From Mycobacterium sp. ENV421 (lineage in GTDB: Bacteria > Actinomycetota > Actinomycetes > Mycobacteriales > Mycobacteriaceae), in contig NZ_PDHO01000002.1 of NCBI RefSeq assembly GCF_002887815.1, forward strand, positions 62,001 to 126,000: 64,000 nucleotides of DNA, read 5' to 3'. The notes under the pieces were generated by a model. It was given only the letters and a program-made list of their open reading frames with translations. It was not told the DNA's origin and searched no databases. Numbering within the stretch: position 1 is the stretch's first letter; each line of letters starts with the position of its first letter. Below, one piece after another: positions 1 to 9,849 of the stretch. The position numbers and the translations under genes were made by a program.

Positions 1-1
1 G

Positions 2-415
2 GAGATCATCGTCACCGCGGGCGGCAAGAACGTCGCCCCTGCCGTGCTCGAAGACGCCCTGCGGGCCCATCCCCTGATCAGCCAGGCGATGGCCGTCGGC
101 GACAACCAGCCGTTCATCGGTGCCCTGATCGCCATCGACCCTGAGTCGTTCGAGGGGTGGAAGACCCAGCACAGCAAGGCCGCCGGCGCCTCGGTGGGTG
201 ATCTGCGGACGGATCCGGATCTGGTCGCCGAGATCGAGTTGGCCGTCAAGGACGCGAATCAGCATGTCTCCCATGCCGAATCGATCCGCAAGTTCCGAAT
301 ACTGCCCGAGGACTTCACGGTGCAGACCGGTGAACTGACCCCGACGCTGAAGGTCAAGCGCAATGTGGTTGCGGAAAAGTTCGCCGACGAGATCGGAGCG
401 ATCTATGCGAAGTAG
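2..415 (+). CDS. fadD15: Long-chain acyl-CoA synthetase, C-terminal fragment
   Basis: This is the 3' end of an AMP-forming acyl-CoA synthetase/ligase whose start lies left of the window. The reading frame is open from the first bases. It carries the hinge/C-terminal subdomain signature (TAGGKNVAP, in which the Gly-Lys-Asn loop follows the adenylation core) and ends with LTPTLKVKR, where the near-C-terminal catalytic lysine of this family sits. Such enzymes activate free fatty acids to acyl-AMP and then acyl-CoA. The FadD15 assignment rests on this sequence and on synteny with pimB, ripC and trpD downstream, which matches M. tuberculosis Rv2187 onward. The family call is secure; the exact paralogue is inferred. 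Confidence 0.85.
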   Translation, partial: EIIVTAGGKNVAPAVLEDALRAHPLISQAMAVGDNQPFIGALIAIDPESFEGWKTQHSKAAGASVGDLRTDPDLVAEIELAVKDANQHVSHAESIRKFRILPEDFTVQTGELTPTLKVKRNVVAEKFADEIGAIYAK

Positions 416-451
416 CCCCGCAGCGCGCCCGATGCAGGTAAAGGTACGAAC

Positions 452-937
452 ATGGTGAGCAAACTTCCTGCCGGCGTGACCGCTGTCGCCGGCGCGATCA
501 TGGTGTCAACGGCGATGGTCGGGTCCCCGGTCGCGTCGGCCGACAGCTACGCAGGCGAGACCTACGGCGATGCCGCCAGCGCACTGAGCGGGTCAGGCTT
601 GACGGCCGTCGTGGCCGGGCGGGTCGGCTCGGAGTTGCCGACGGATCAGTGCATCGTGACACGTTCGCAGAAGGCACCCTGGGTCAAGGGCGACAACTTC
701 CAGCAGACCAACAACACGGTGCTGCTGTTCCTGAACTGCAACGCCGCCGTCGCGACAGCAGGCAAGCCCGGCAACTCGGCAGCCAGTCCAGAGGGGCAGC
801 AGGCGCTCAAGGACGAGCAGGCCTATGAGTGGAAGAGCACGACCGAGGACGGCGCCGCATGGTGCGCCGAGAACATGAAGGCCCATCCCACGTGGACAGG
901 CAACGCGTTCGACGGCTGCCCGGGCACCGGCACGTAG
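452..937 (+). CDS. Secreted hypothetical protein with four cysteines
   Basis: A 161-aa protein with a Sec signal peptide: basic start, a hydrophobic stretch to about residue 28, then an Ala-X-Ala-type end (VASA). The mature part is small and polar with four Cys (DQC, LNC, AWC, DGC), which could form two disulfides in the cell envelope. The ATG follows an AAAGG ribosome-binding site by 7 nt. It lies 36 bp after the fadD15 gene on the same strand. I do not recognise a functional family; small exported proteins of this type are common and mostly uncharacterised in mycobacteria. No catalytic motif is visible. Confidence 0.75.
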   Translation: MVSKLPAGVTAVAGAIMVSTAMVGSPVASADSYAGETYGDAASALSGSGLTAVVAGRVGSELPTDQCIVTRSQKAPWVKGDNFQQTNNTVLLFLNCNAAVATAGKPGNSAASPEGQQALKDEQAYEWKSTTEDGAAWCAENMKAHPTWTGNAFDGCPGTGT

Positions 938-953
938 CGACCCCGGTGAGCCG

Positions 954-971
954 GCGCAGCCGCCGCTGCGC
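954..971. terminator. Hairpin between convergent genes
   Basis: A 7-bp perfect GC stem (GCGCAGC/GCTGCGC) with a 4-nt loop lies 17 bp past the stop of the secreted-protein gene and before the convergent cutinase gene. There is no U-tract, as is usual for mycobacterial intrinsic terminators. Function is inferred from position. Confidence 0.35.
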
Positions 972-1057
972 GTAGGCCCGCGTCGACGGTGCAGGCGTGC
1001 CGGCGGCCACCGCGGTCACCCACGGGCGAAACAGCAGGAAACCGGCGAGGGTACCCG

Positions 1058-1717
1058 TCAGAGCAGGCCGGCCACGAAGCCTGCCGCCTGGCCGGGGTAC
1101 GGCGGCAGCTCGTAGTTGCTGTGGGCGGCACGGTCGAGGCCGGGCGAGCAGATCGGGTCGCCGCCGCTGCAGATGTCGATGGCGCGGCCGGCGAACTGGC
1201 CGGTGCTCGACAGCGGGGAGCCGAACCGGGCCCCCGGGTTGCCGAACACCGCAACGGCCGCGATCTGACCGGCGGCGGCCGGCGGCAGCGGTGGGGCCGA
1301 GCCGATACTGCCGATCCGCTGCCCCACCGGCGGGACACCGGCCAGCATGGACACCGCCGCCGCCCCTTGGGAGAACCCACCGAGCACCAGGGTGGTCTGC
1401 GGGCAGCGCGCCCCCATGTCCGCGATGCGGGCGGCCGCGTCGTCAGCGCCGGACGCCGCGGCGAGGAAGTTGAAGCTCGCCGGGTAGTTCACCGCGTAGG
1501 TGCCCATGCTGCGCCCGCCCAGGCGGGGCGCGAGCGCGTCGGCGAAGGCCTGCCCCACCCGCCCGAGGCCGGGCGGCTCACCGGTGCCGCGGGCGAAGAT
1601 CACCTCGACGTCGGGGCAGTCGTCGGCCGTCGCGGCGCCGACCGAGCCGACCAGGGTTGCACCTGCGGCCAGAACGGCACCGAACGCGGCGACCCGGGTT
1701 CTGCTCATCTTGAGCAT
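1058..1717 (-). CDS. Cutinase-family secreted serine esterase
   Basis: A 219-aa alpha/beta hydrolase of the cutinase/Culp family. It has a signal peptide (hydrophobic segment ending near VGAATA), the nucleophile elbow GFSQG, a late acid residue in CSGGDPIC and a terminal His in AHSNYELP. Paired cysteines flank the domain as in other cutinases. Mycobacterial members are secreted esterases or phospholipases acting on medium-chain esters. The ATG at 1717 is chosen because it lies 2 nt after the TGA of pimB (translational coupling) and precedes the signal peptide directly; a second ATG three codons later is possible. I recall no cutinase at this place in M. tuberculosis, so it looks like a lineage-specific addition. 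Confidence 0.88.
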   Translation of the reverse strand: MLKMSRTRVAAFGAVLAAGATLVGSVGAATADDCPDVEVIFARGTGEPPGLGRVGQAFADALAPRLGGRSMGTYAVNYPASFNFLAAASGADDAAARIADMGARCPQTTLVLGGFSQGAAAVSMLAGVPPVGQRIGSIGSAPPLPPAAAGQIAAVAVFGNPGARFGSPLSSTGQFAGRAIDICSGGDPICSPGLDRAAHSNYELPPYPGQAAGFVAGLL

Positions 1718-1719
1718 CG

Positions 1720-2868
1720 TCACACGGCGTGGTCGGCCACGCGCAGGAGTTCGGAAAGCCGCGCGGTGTGCGCCGCCCAGTTCCAGTCCTTCTCGACCCA
1801 TCGCCTGCCGGCCTCCCCCATCCGCGCACCGAGGGCGGGGTCGTCGAGGATGCCGGAGACGGCCTCGGCGATCTCCTCGACCGAACGCCCGTCCACCACC
1901 CGTCCGGTTTCGCCGTCTTTCACGGTCTCGGGCGCACCTCCGGAGTTCCCGGCCACCACCGGCACGCCCGCGGCCGACGCCTCCAGGAAGACGATGCCGA
2001 GACCCTCCACATCCAGCCCGGAACCCCTTGTGCGACAGGGCATTGCAAAGACGTCAGCCATCGCGTAGTGGGCCGCCAGCTCGGCGCTGGGCACCGACCC
2101 GGTGAACACCACATCGTCGGTGACGCCCACCTGCGCGGCGAGCTTGTGCAGGTCGTCGGCGTAGGGGCCGTTGCCGACGATCACCAGCACGGCGTCGGGC
2201 ACCCGGCGGCGGATACGGGGCAGCGCCTTGATCAGCATGTCCTGGCCTTTGCGCGGCACCAGCCGCGACAGGCAGACCACGGTGGGCCGCTCGCCAAGGC
2301 CGTAGCGGCAACGCAGGTTGGCCCGGGCCGCGGGGTCTGTACGGAAGCGGTCGGCATCGACGCCGGGCGGCAGGTGTTCCAGTGCGGCGTTCGGCCCGAA
2401 CGCCGAGGCGAACCGGCCGCGGGTGTAGTGACTGACGAACGTCACGACGTCGGTGGTGTCGCCGATGCGGCGCAGCGCGGAACGCGCGACCGGCAGCATC
2501 GACCAGCCCACCTCGTGGCCGTGGGTGCTGGCCACCACCCGGCGCGCGCCTGCGCCGCGGGCCCGGCCGGCGAGCAGCGCCAGGGGGGCGGCGGCCCCGA
2601 ACCACACCGTGTCGATGTCGTGCTCACGGATCAGCTCGCGCATCCGGCGGTCCACCCCGGGCTCGGGCAGCATCAACGTGCCGGGGTGGCGCACGATGCG
2701 GTAACCGGCCGCCTGGTCGTAGGCCTGGGCGTCTTTCCACGCTGGGGCGTAGACGGTGATCTGGTGTTCGCCGCTGTCCGCGAGCCGTCCGACGAACTGC
2801 TCCAAGTAGGACTGGATACCGCCCCGACGGGGTGGAAAGTCATTGGTGACCAGCAGGACTCGCGTCAT
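1720..2868 (-). CDS. pimB: GDP-mannose-dependent mannosyltransferase PimB'
   Basis: A 382-aa GT-B glycosyltransferase (GT4). The N-terminal domain starts with the Gly-rich motif NDFPPRRGGIQSYL. The C-terminal domain has SRLVPRKGQDMLI and the donor-binding EXFGIVFLE-type segment GLGIVFLEASAAG. PimB' adds the second mannose to PIM1 in phosphatidylinositol mannoside, LM and LAM synthesis at the inner face of the plasma membrane. The ATG at 2868 gives a protein of the usual family length (about 380 aa); longer in-frame upstream sequence lacks homology. It sits just before the metalloprotease gene and is coupled to the cutinase gene downstream. Confidence 0.92.
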   Translation of the reverse strand: MTRVLLVTNDFPPRRGGIQSYLEQFVGRLADSGEHQITVYAPAWKDAQAYDQAAGYRIVRHPGTLMLPEPGVDRRMRELIREHDIDTVWFGAAAPLALLAGRARGAGARRVVASTHGHEVGWSMLPVARSALRRIGDTTDVVTFVSHYTRGRFASAFGPNAALEHLPPGVDADRFRTDPAARANLRCRYGLGERPTVVCLSRLVPRKGQDMLIKALPRIRRRVPDAVLVIVGNGPYADDLHKLAAQVGVTDDVVFTGSVPSAELAAHYAMADVFAMPCRTRGSGLDVEGLGIVFLEASAAGVPVVAGNSGGAPETVKDGETGRVVDGRSVEEIAEAVSGILDDPALGARMGEAGRRWVEKDWNWAAHTARLSELLRVADHAV

Positions 2869-2879
2869 CGCGGTACACG

Positions 2880-3671
2880 CTAGCCGGTCAACCACTGGGC
2901 CCAGCGGGCGCGTAGCCCGGTGGTGTCGGTGTTCAGCGCGCGACGCACGGCCGTCGCGAAGTCCCCGTGGCCGGGCCCGCACGCCTCGGTGTAGAGCCTT
3001 CGCAAGGCATCGACGCCGTAGGTGTCGGCCACGAACCGGGCGAACCACCAGGCCCGGTCGTAGCCGTGCACACGCTGCGGACCGGCGGCGTCCAGGTCGG
3101 CGTCGGCGGGCAGCGCGGTATCAGCGGCAGCACCCGGCGGTAGCGGCGTGGGCGGCCGGGCGACGAAGTCGGCCACCCCTTCGACCAGCCAGCGCGGCGC
3201 GTCCAGGGCGGTGTCGGCGCGAGCGGCGAGGTGAAACAGCTCGTGGGTCAACACGATTCGCAGCGACTGATCGTTCATCGCGACGGCACCCGGGGCGAAC
3301 ACCATGCGCTGCCCACTGGCCCGATGGTGCGCGAAATCGACCTGGTCGGCGACCGAGACCGCGGCGATGTCCTGCCACTGGCCGCGCGGATCCAGGCCGG
3401 CTTGGGTGAGGAATTCCTGCTGCGAGCCGGTGGCGATGATGACGATCTCGCGATCCCAGTCGGTGCCCCAGAAGTTCTCGACGGCGGCGACGGCGGCACC
3501 GATGTCCCCGGCGATGCGGGTGAGCAGGCCGTCGGTGCGGTCTCCACCGAGGCTGATCAGTCGCACGGTGCGACCGTCGCCGACGACCAGGGGCGACGGT
3601 GCGGGGACTGCGGAGCGCGGCGACGGCGGAGTCGCCGACGGCACTGCTACCAGTGCCGAGCCACCGAGCAA
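2880..3671 (-). CDS. Putative exported HExxH zinc metalloprotease (Rv2189c-like)
   Basis: Contains a gluzincin signature: HELFH followed about 20 residues later by WLVEGVADF, giving two His ligands and the likely third Glu ligand. The family in mycobacteria is uncharacterised. The annotated TTG start at 3671 is weak. In-frame codons upstream, back to the ripC stop at 3727-3729, encode a basic then hydrophobic segment (about 20 residues, RRRALAAVLAVVLITE) that looks like a signal peptide, but no ATG or GTG is available there. The true start is therefore unresolved and probably lies upstream. It overlaps or abuts ripC, so the two are likely cotranscribed and both act in the envelope. Confidence 0.75.
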   Translation of the reverse strand: MLGGSALVAVPSATPPSPRSAVPAPSPLVVGDGRTVRLISLGGDRTDGLLTRIAGDIGAAVAAVENFWGTDWDREIVIIATGSQQEFLTQAGLDPRGQWQDIAAVSVADQVDFAHHRASGQRMVFAPGAVAMNDQSLRIVLTHELFHLAARADTALDAPRWLVEGVADFVARPPTPLPPGAAADTALPADADLDAAGPQRVHGYDRAWWFARFVADTYGVDALRRLYTEACGPGHGDFATAVRRALNTDTTGLRARWAQWLTG

Positions 3672-3726
3672 TTCGGTGATGAGAACAACGGCCAGGACGG
3701 CCGCGAGCGCGCGCCGCCGGGGTGCG

Positions 3727-4899
3727 TCAGTAGCGACGGACGTTATAGATCGGGGCGTTGTTGACCGGAGCGATCATCACCGGCCGGCCGAACGTCGAGG
3801 CGTGAACCATCATTCCGTCGCCGATGTAGATCGCCGAGTGCGAGGCGTCGGAGTAGTAGTTCACGACGTCGCCGGGCTGCATCTGGTCCATCGAGACGGG
3901 CTGACCACCTGCGGCCAGCGCCTGGCTGGAGTGCGGCAGGAAGATGCCGGCCTGCTGGAAGGCCCACATCACCAGACCGGAGCAGTCGAACTGGTTGGGA
4001 CCAGATCCACCCCAGACGTACGGGTCACCGATCCGGGTCAGCGCCGCCTGCACGGCGACTGCGCCCTGTTCGCCACCGGCGCCGGGTGACGGTACGGCGG
4101 CCATCGGGGTGACCTGGGCGGCGTCCGGCGGCGGCGGGGCGTCCGGTGCCGGCGGGAGGGCGTCGGGCGGCGGCACATCGTTGAGCGGCGGCAGGCCCGC
4201 AGGCGCGGGAGCGGCCAGGATGTCGGCCGGCGGCACCGGTCCGGGGGCGGCCAGCGCGGTGCGCTGCTCCGGGGTGAGCGTCTGGTACCGCGACTTCACA
4301 ACCGAGATCTGCACCTGCAGCTGAGACTGCTTGCGCTGCAGGTCGGCGCGGACAGCGGCGGCCTGCTCGGCGGCCGTCTTGGCCGCGTCCGCCGACTTGG
4401 CGGACTCGGCCTCGGCCTGGCGCAGCTGCTCGTTCACCTGGCGGTAGCTCTGCATCTGGGCGGCCATCTCGGTGGCCATCACTCGCTGCACGGCCATCTT
4501 GTCGATCAGGCCCTGCGGCGACTCGGCGGTCAGGATGGCATTGAGGCCGTCGGTGCGGCCACCCATGTAAACCGCGGCAGCAAATTTATCGACCGCACCC
4601 TGGTAGGTCGCCAACTGGGCCTTTGCGCTGTCAGCTGCGGCGAGGTCGTCGGTGTGCTTCTTCTCCGCAACGCTCTCCGCCTGCAGCTTCTTGTCAAGAT
4701 CGAGCTGAGCGGAATGCATCGACTCGGTGAGCTGTTCTGCCTGTCGTGACAGTTCGTTCAGCTTGGCCACACCGTCTTCGGCGGGGTCGGCGTGCGAGGC
4801 GCCGGAGATAACGGCGGACAGGACCATGAAGCCCGCAATTCCACCAACTAGATGGCGTTTGAGAACGCGTTTAGTCAGGTATCTGCGGTCAGAGCTCAA
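3727..4899 (-). CDS. ripC: NlpC/P60 peptidoglycan endopeptidase RipC
   Basis: A 390-aa exported hydrolase. A signal peptide (residues about 14-37) is followed by a long Ala/Glu/Gln-rich coiled coil (about 40-215), a Pro-rich linker (about 220-270) and a C-terminal NlpC/P60 domain. The catalytic Cys is in FDCSGLVMW (about residue 305), with His in HSAIYIGDG. RipC cleaves peptide stems in peptidoglycan and in M. tuberculosis its coiled coil is engaged by FtsX. The TTG start is supported by AAAGGA about 8 nt upstream and by matching the usual N-terminus. Coiled coil and linker order match Rv2190c. Confidence 0.92.
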   Translation of the reverse strand: MSSDRRYLTKRVLKRHLVGGIAGFMVLSAVISGASHADPAEDGVAKLNELSRQAEQLTESMHSAQLDLDKKLQAESVAEKKHTDDLAAADSAKAQLATYQGAVDKFAAAVYMGGRTDGLNAILTAESPQGLIDKMAVQRVMATEMAAQMQSYRQVNEQLRQAEAESAKSADAAKTAAEQAAAVRADLQRKQSQLQVQISVVKSRYQTLTPEQRTALAAPGPVPPADILAAPAPAGLPPLNDVPPPDALPPAPDAPPPPDAAQVTPMAAVPSPGAGGEQGAVAVQAALTRIGDPYVWGGSGPNQFDCSGLVMWAFQQAGIFLPHSSQALAAGGQPVSMDQMQPGDVVNYYSDASHSAIYIGDGMMVHASTFGRPVMIAPVNNAPIYNVRRY

Positions 4900-5076
4900 A
4901 ATTGCGTTCCTTTAAGTGCCGTCGACGTTGATGCATCGAGTGCCTTAGGTCTCGAACAGGTTACGAAATGGCATCGGCGTTGTCCAAACGTGGGACGGAA
5001 ATTCAGCAGACTCTCAGCCACCCAAGCCACACCAGTCACAACCTGCCAACCAACCTAGCAGGACGCGGCCTCGGCG

Positions 5077-5298
5077 CTAGCTTGCGAGCCCCCGCCCCCC
5101 GGTGCGGTGGATCGGCACCAGCCGCAACTTCGGCGCCAAGCCCGCCTCAGCAAGCACTTCGAGGGCCGCCCGTTCGTCTTCCAGCAAAGTTTCCGGGACA
5201 CCGAGCAATACGCTCACCACACAGTCGCGACAACCAGGGCCGCGCACCGCACAGTCGTCGCAGTCGATGACGACCGGTTCGGCTGGCTCCATTCCCAT
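5077..5298 (-). CDS. Small C4 (CxxC-x6-CxxC) protein
   Basis: A 73-aa acidic protein with four cysteines spaced C-x2-C-x6-C-x2-C within the first 27 residues, suitable for a zinc or Fe-S site, followed by a predicted helix rich in Leu/Glu/Ala. The ATG at 5298 is preceded by an AGGAG-like element (GAAGGAGTCCC). It lies between ripC and the nuclease gene, upstream of ripC on the same strand. I do not know a function. Short size, good RBS and patterned cysteines argue it is real. Confidence 0.65.
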   Translation of the reverse strand: MGMEPAEPVVIDCDDCAVRGPGCRDCVVSVLLGVPETLLEDERAALEVLAEAGLAPKLRLVPIHRTGGRGLAS

Positions 5299-5422
5299 CT
5301 CGGGACTCCTTCTATCGAGTTGGCCCGCACGCTATCGCCGGGTACCGACAAGTCCGCCCGTCCCGCCACCGGAAAGCCGATCGGTCGCGGAGTGGCACAC
5401 CGCCGTTGTCGGTGGGTCTGCC

Positions 5423-5428
5423 TACCGT
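5423..5428 (+). promoter_or_regulatory. -10 box, leaderless start of the nuclease gene
   Basis: TACCGT (TANNNT type) ends 8 nt before GTG 5437, placing the transcription start at or next to the start codon. Confidence 0.45.
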
Positions 5429-5436
5429 CAAGTGCT

Positions 5437-7311
5437 GTGCCGGCCACACCGATCGATGCGCAGCTGAGCTTCGCCGACGTCGACCCCGCGGCCGACGTCT
5501 CGCTGCGGGAGACCACATTCGTGGTGGTCGACCTGGAGACCACCGGCGGCCGGGCCACCGCATCGGCCGACGGCTCCCGCGACGCGATCACCGAGATCGG
5601 TGCGGTCCGGGTCCGCGGCGGTGAGGTGCTCGGCGAATTCGCCACCCTGGTGGACCCGCAGCGGTCCATCCCGCCGCAGATCGTTCAGCTCACCGGGATC
5701 ACCACCGCGATGGTCCACGACGCGCCGACCATCGCCGCCGTACTGCCGATGTTCCTCGAGTTCGCCCGTGGCGCCGTGCTGGTCGCCCACAACGCCGGCT
5801 TCGACATCGGCTTCCTGAAGTCCGCCGCCGAACAGTGCGGCATCCCCTGGCCCCGGCCGCCGGTGCTGTGCACGGTGCGGCTGGCCCGGCGCGTGCTGAC
5901 CCGCGAGGAGGCGCCCAGCGTGCGGCTGTCCACACTGGCCGCGCTGGTCGGCTCGGCCACCAAGCCGACCCACCGGGCGCTCGATGACGCCCGCGCCACC
6001 GTCGACGTGCTGCACGCGCTGATCGAGCGGGTCGGCAATCAGGGCGTGCACACCTACACCGATCTGCGCGGGTATCTGCCCAACATCTCGAACGCCCAAC
6101 GGAGCAAACGAGTTTTGGCCCGCACCCTGCCGCACCGTCCCGGGGTGTACCTGTTCCGCGGGCCGGCTCGCGAAGTGCTCTACGTCGGCACCGCCACCGA
6201 TCTGCGCCGCCGGGTTGGCCAGTACTTCAACGGCGCCGACCCGCGCGGCCGGATGAAGGAGATGGTGGCGCTGGCGACAGCGGTCGACCATGTCGAATGC
6301 GCCCACGCGCTGGAAGCCGGGGTGCGTGAGCTTCGGCTGCTGGCCGCGCATGCGCCGCCGTACAACCGCCGGTCCCGCTTTCCGCATCGCTGGTGGTGGG
6401 TGACGCTCACCGACGAGGCGTTCCCGCGTCTCTCGGTGGTCCGCGAGCCGCGACACGACCGCGCGATCGGCCCGTTCCGGTCGCGGGCCGACGCCCTCGA
6501 CACCGCGGCCCTGATCGCCCGGTTCACCGGTGTGCGCACCTGTACCAGCCGTATCGGCCGCGCGGCCGAGCACGGACCATCCTGTCCCGAGCGCGAGGTC
6601 TCCCCCTGTCCCGCGCCGCGCGGCATCACCGCCGAGCAGTATGCGGCGGCTCCGCAGCTGGCGGCCGCACTGATCGAAGGTCTGGACAACGCCGCGCTCG
6701 GTGCGGCCGTCGACCAGGTCGGCGCACTGGCGCAGAAGTCCCGCTACGAAAGCGCGGCGCGACTGCGTGACCACATCGCCGTGGCCGTCGACGTGCTGTG
6801 GCGGGGGCAGCGCCTGCGGTCGCTCAGTGCCGTCGAAGAACTCGTCGCCGCCGCGCCGGACGGTGCGGGCGGCTGGCAGCTGGCGGTGATCCGGCATGGG
6901 CAACTCGCCGCGGCAGGCATCGCGCCGCGTCGGGTTCCCCCGATGCCCGTGGTCGATGCCCTCCGGGCAGGCGCGCAGGTGGTGCTCCCGCGGCCGGCGC
7001 CACTGGGCGGCGCGCTGGTCGAAGAGACCGCCCTGATCGCCCGCTGGATGAACAGCGCGGGCGTCCGAATCGTCAGTGCCACAACGGGTTTGACGTCACC
7101 GCTGGCCTCTGCCGGACCGTGGGCGCAGTGGGCCGCGGCGGCACGCTCGGCACGGTTGGCCGCCGAACAGGCGCAGCGGCCGGACTCAGAGCTGCTGGCT
7201 GAACCGCACCCAACGCGCCAAGAGCTGTTCGGCCGCCCCGGAGTCGATCGCTTCCGCGGCGCGGGCCAGCCCGTCCTCCCAGCACGGCAGCCATTCGGCG
7301 TGGCTGGATAG
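5437..7311 (+). CDS. DEDDh exonuclease fused to UvrC-like GIY-YIG domain
   Basis: A 624-aa protein orthologous by order and architecture to Rv2191. The N-terminal DEDDh 3'-5' exonuclease domain (about 25-190) has DLETTGG (the D-x-E pair) and a later HRALDDA. A GIY-YIG domain (about 232-310) shows GVYLFRG and [14 protein letters not shown] UvrB-interaction-like helix ([12 protein letters not shown]) lies near residue 435. The combination resembles a polymerase-III epsilon proofreader joined to the N-terminal half of UvrC and suggests DNA repair, but its substrate is not established. The GTG start at 5437 follows a -10 box by 8 nt. The last 126 bp overlap the end of trpD on the other strand. 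Confidence 0.88.
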   Translation: MPATPIDAQLSFADVDPAADVSLRETTFVVVDLETTGGRATASADGSRDAITEIGAVRVRGGEVLGEFATLVDPQRSIPPQIVQLTGITTAMVHDAPTIAAVLPMFLEFARGAVLVAHNAGFDIGFLKSAAEQCGIPWPRPPVLCTVRLARRVLTREEAPSVRLSTLAALVGSATKPTHRALDDARATVDVLHALIERVGNQGVHTYTDLRGYLPNISNAQRSKRVLARTLPHRPGVYLFRGPAREVLYVGTATDLRRRVGQYFNGADPRGRMKEMVALATAVDHVECAHALEAGVRELRLLAAHAPPYNRRSRFPHRWWWVTLTDEAFPRLSVVREPRHDRAIGPFRSRADALDTAALIARFTGVRTCTSRIGRAAEHGPSCPEREVSPCPAPRGITAEQYAAAPQLAAALIEGLDNAALGAAVDQVGALAQKSRYESAARLRDHIAVAVDVLWRGQRLRSLSAVEELVAAAPDGAGGWQLAVIRHGQLAAAGIAPRRVPPMPVVDALRAGAQVVLPRPAPLGGALVEETALIARWMNSAGVRIVSATTGLTSPLASAGPWAQWAAAARSARLAAEQAQRPDSELLAEPHPTRQELFGRPGVDRFRGAGQPVLPARQPFGVAG

Positions 7312-8268
7312 CCCGCCGTGGGCGACCATCGCCCCGGCCGCGTTGAGGATCACCGCATCGCGCACGGCTCCCTTGGCGCCTCCGAGCACCTCGCGCGCTT
7401 CCTGGGCGTTCTCCTCGGCCTCGCCGCCGACCAGCTCCTCGATGCGGGCCCGGGCGAAACCGAATCCCATCGGGTCGAAGGTGAGCTTGTCGATGGTGCC
7501 GGCCTGTACCCGCCAGATCGTGCTGGTGGTCGTGGTGGTCAGTTCGTCCAGGCCGTCGTCGCCGTGCACCACGAGCACACTGCTGCGGCGGGCGGCGAAC
7601 ACCCCGGCCATCACCTCGGCCAGATCGCCGAACGCGCACCCGATCAGGCCGGCCCGCGGGCTGGCCGGATTGGTCAGCGGCCCAAGCAGATTGAAGACCG
7701 TCGGGGTCCCTATCTCGCGGCGCGGCGGCCCGGCGAATTTGTACGACGGGTGGAAGACCGGCGCGAAGCAGAACCCGATGCCGACTTCGGCCACGCAGCG
7801 GGCCACCTCGTCGGGACCGAGGTCGATGCGCACCCCGAGGGCCTCGAGCATGTCGGCGCCGCCACTCTTGGACGACGCCGCCCGGTTGCCGTGTTTGACG
7901 ACGGGGATCCCGGCGGCGGCAACCACGATCGCCGCCATCGTCGACAGGTTCACGGTGTTGGCGCGGTCGCCACCGGTGCCAACGATGTCGACGGTGTCGG
8001 TGCCGATCTTGTCGGTGGGCACCATGCGCGCGTAGCCGAGCATGGTGTCGGCCAATTCACGTACTTCGGCGGCGGTCGGGCGCTTCATCTTCATCGACAC
8101 GCCGAAGGCGGCGATCTGAGCCGGCGTCGCGACGCCGCTCATGATCTGGTCCATCGCCCAACTCGCCTGCCCCGGCTCGAGTTCCAGGCTGGCCGTCAAC
8201 CGGTCCAGGACCTGCGGCCATGACGTATCCGGCGAGCCTGCGCCGGGCGGGGAATGGGGGTGAGTCAC
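7186..8268 (-). CDS. trpD: Anthranilate phosphoribosyltransferase
   Basis: A 360-aa enzyme joining anthranilate to PRPP, the second step from chorismate to tryptophan. Family signatures are present: [14 protein letters not shown] (PRPP/Mg binding) and [21 protein letters not shown] (anthranilate site). The GTG at 8268 is chosen because it gives the usual length and the sequence upstream is unrelated. The gene stands apart from other trp genes, as in M. tuberculosis (Rv2192c). Its last 42 codons are read through in antisense by the convergent nuclease gene. No trp attenuator is evident in the 112 bp upstream. Confidence 0.93.
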   Translation of the reverse strand: MTHPHSPPGAGSPDTSWPQVLDRLTASLELEPGQASWAMDQIMSGVATPAQIAAFGVSMKMKRPTAAEVRELADTMLGYARMVPTDKIGTDTVDIVGTGGDRANTVNLSTMAAIVVAAAGIPVVKHGNRAASSKSGGADMLEALGVRIDLGPDEVARCVAEVGIGFCFAPVFHPSYKFAGPPRREIGTPTVFNLLGPLTNPASPRAGLIGCAFGDLAEVMAGVFAARRSSVLVVHGDDGLDELTTTTTSTIWRVQAGTIDKLTFDPMGFGFARARIEELVGGEAEENAQEAREVLGGAKGAVRDAVILNAAGAMVAHGGLSSHAEWLPCWEDGLARAAEAIDSGAAEQLLARWVRFSQQL

Positions 8269-8326
8269 GGGCCGATGTTCCCATGCCGCAGGGCATGTCC
8301 ACACGTCAGTTTTCAGACAGATGTGA

Positions 8327-8992
<666 letters not shown>

Positions 8993-9003
8993 GAAGGGGT
9001 TCG

Positions 9004-9849
9004 ATGCTCAAGAGATCGGCGCGGGTGGAGTCTTCGGCGACGCGTGACAAGTCGCGTCGCCGGCTTCGTCGCCGTCTGACCGGTGCAGTACTGCTGCTGG
9101 TCGGGCTCGGTGTCGCGGGTGGCCTGGCCGCCACGCTGACACCCACACCGCAGGTAGCGGTGGCCGACGAATCGCAGTCCGCACTGCTGCGCACCGGCAA
9201 GCAGCTGTTCGACACCTCGTGTGTCACCTGCCACGGCGCCAACCTCCAGGGCGTCGAGGGCCGCGGCCCCAGCCTGATCGGCGTCGGCGAGGCGGCGGTG
9301 TACTTCCAGGTGTCGACCGGCCGCATGCCGGCGATGCGCGGCGAAGCCCAGGCTCCGCGCAAGGACCCGATCTTCGACGAGGCCCAGATCGACGCGCTCG
9401 GCGCCTACGTTCAGGCCAACGGCGGCGGACCGCTGGTCCCCCGCGACGCCAACGGCCAGATCGCCGACCACTCGCTGCTCGGCAACGACCTCGCCCGCGG
9501 CGGCGACCTGTTCCGGCTCAACTGCGCCTCATGCCACAACTTCACCGGCAAGGGCGGCGCCCTGTCGTCGGGTAAGTACGCACCCGACCTCGAGCCGGCC
9601 ACCCCGGCCCAGATCTACACCGCGATGCTGACCGGCCCGCAGAACATGCCCAAGTTCGGCGACCGCCAGCTTTCTCCTGAGGAGAAGAAGGACATCATCG
9701 CCTACGTGCGCATGGCGACTCGCGCGCCGGACCCCGGCGGCTACGGCCTCGGCGGGTTCGGACCCTCATCTGAGGGCATGGCGGCCTGGATCATCGGCAT
9801 GGTCGCCGTCATCGCGGCGGCGCTGTGGATCGGAGCGAGATCTTCATGA
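9004..9849 (+). CDS. qcrC: Diheme cytochrome c subunit of cytochrome bcc
   Basis: A 281-aa subunit with an N-terminal membrane anchor (about 25-45), two c-type heme sites (CVTCH and CASCH) in tandem cytochrome c domains on the outer face, and a C-terminal transmembrane helix. The two hemes pass electrons from the Rieske protein directly to the CuA centre of CtaC, replacing a soluble cytochrome c. The ATG at 9004 has AGAAGGGG upstream; another ATG at 8989 overlapping the ctaE stop is possible. The stop overlaps the qcrA start (ATGA). Confidence 0.95.
   Translation: MLKRSARVESSATRDKSRRRLRRRLTGAVLLLVGLGVAGGLAATLTPTPQVAVADESQSALLRTGKQLFDTSCVTCHGANLQGVEGRGPSLIGVGEAAVYFQVSTGRMPAMRGEAQAPRKDPIFDEAQIDALGAYVQANGGGPLVPRDANGQIADHSLLGNDLARGGDLFRLNCASCHNFTGKGGALSSGKYAPDLEPATPAQIYTAMLTGPQNMPKFGDRQLSPEEKKDIIAYVRMATRAPDPGGYGLGGFGPSSEGMAAWIIGMVAVIAAALWIGARSS

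Noticed and set aside
4900..5076. c-di-AMP (ydaO) riboswitch upstream of ripC
   Set aside because: The 177-bp region lacks recognisable ydaO core elements by eye; only a possible promoter and the RBS could be seen.
8282..8297. CATGCC-GCAG-GGCATG hairpin upstream of trpD as attenuator
   Set aside because: Six-bp stem only, no leader peptide with Trp codons and no terminator partner.
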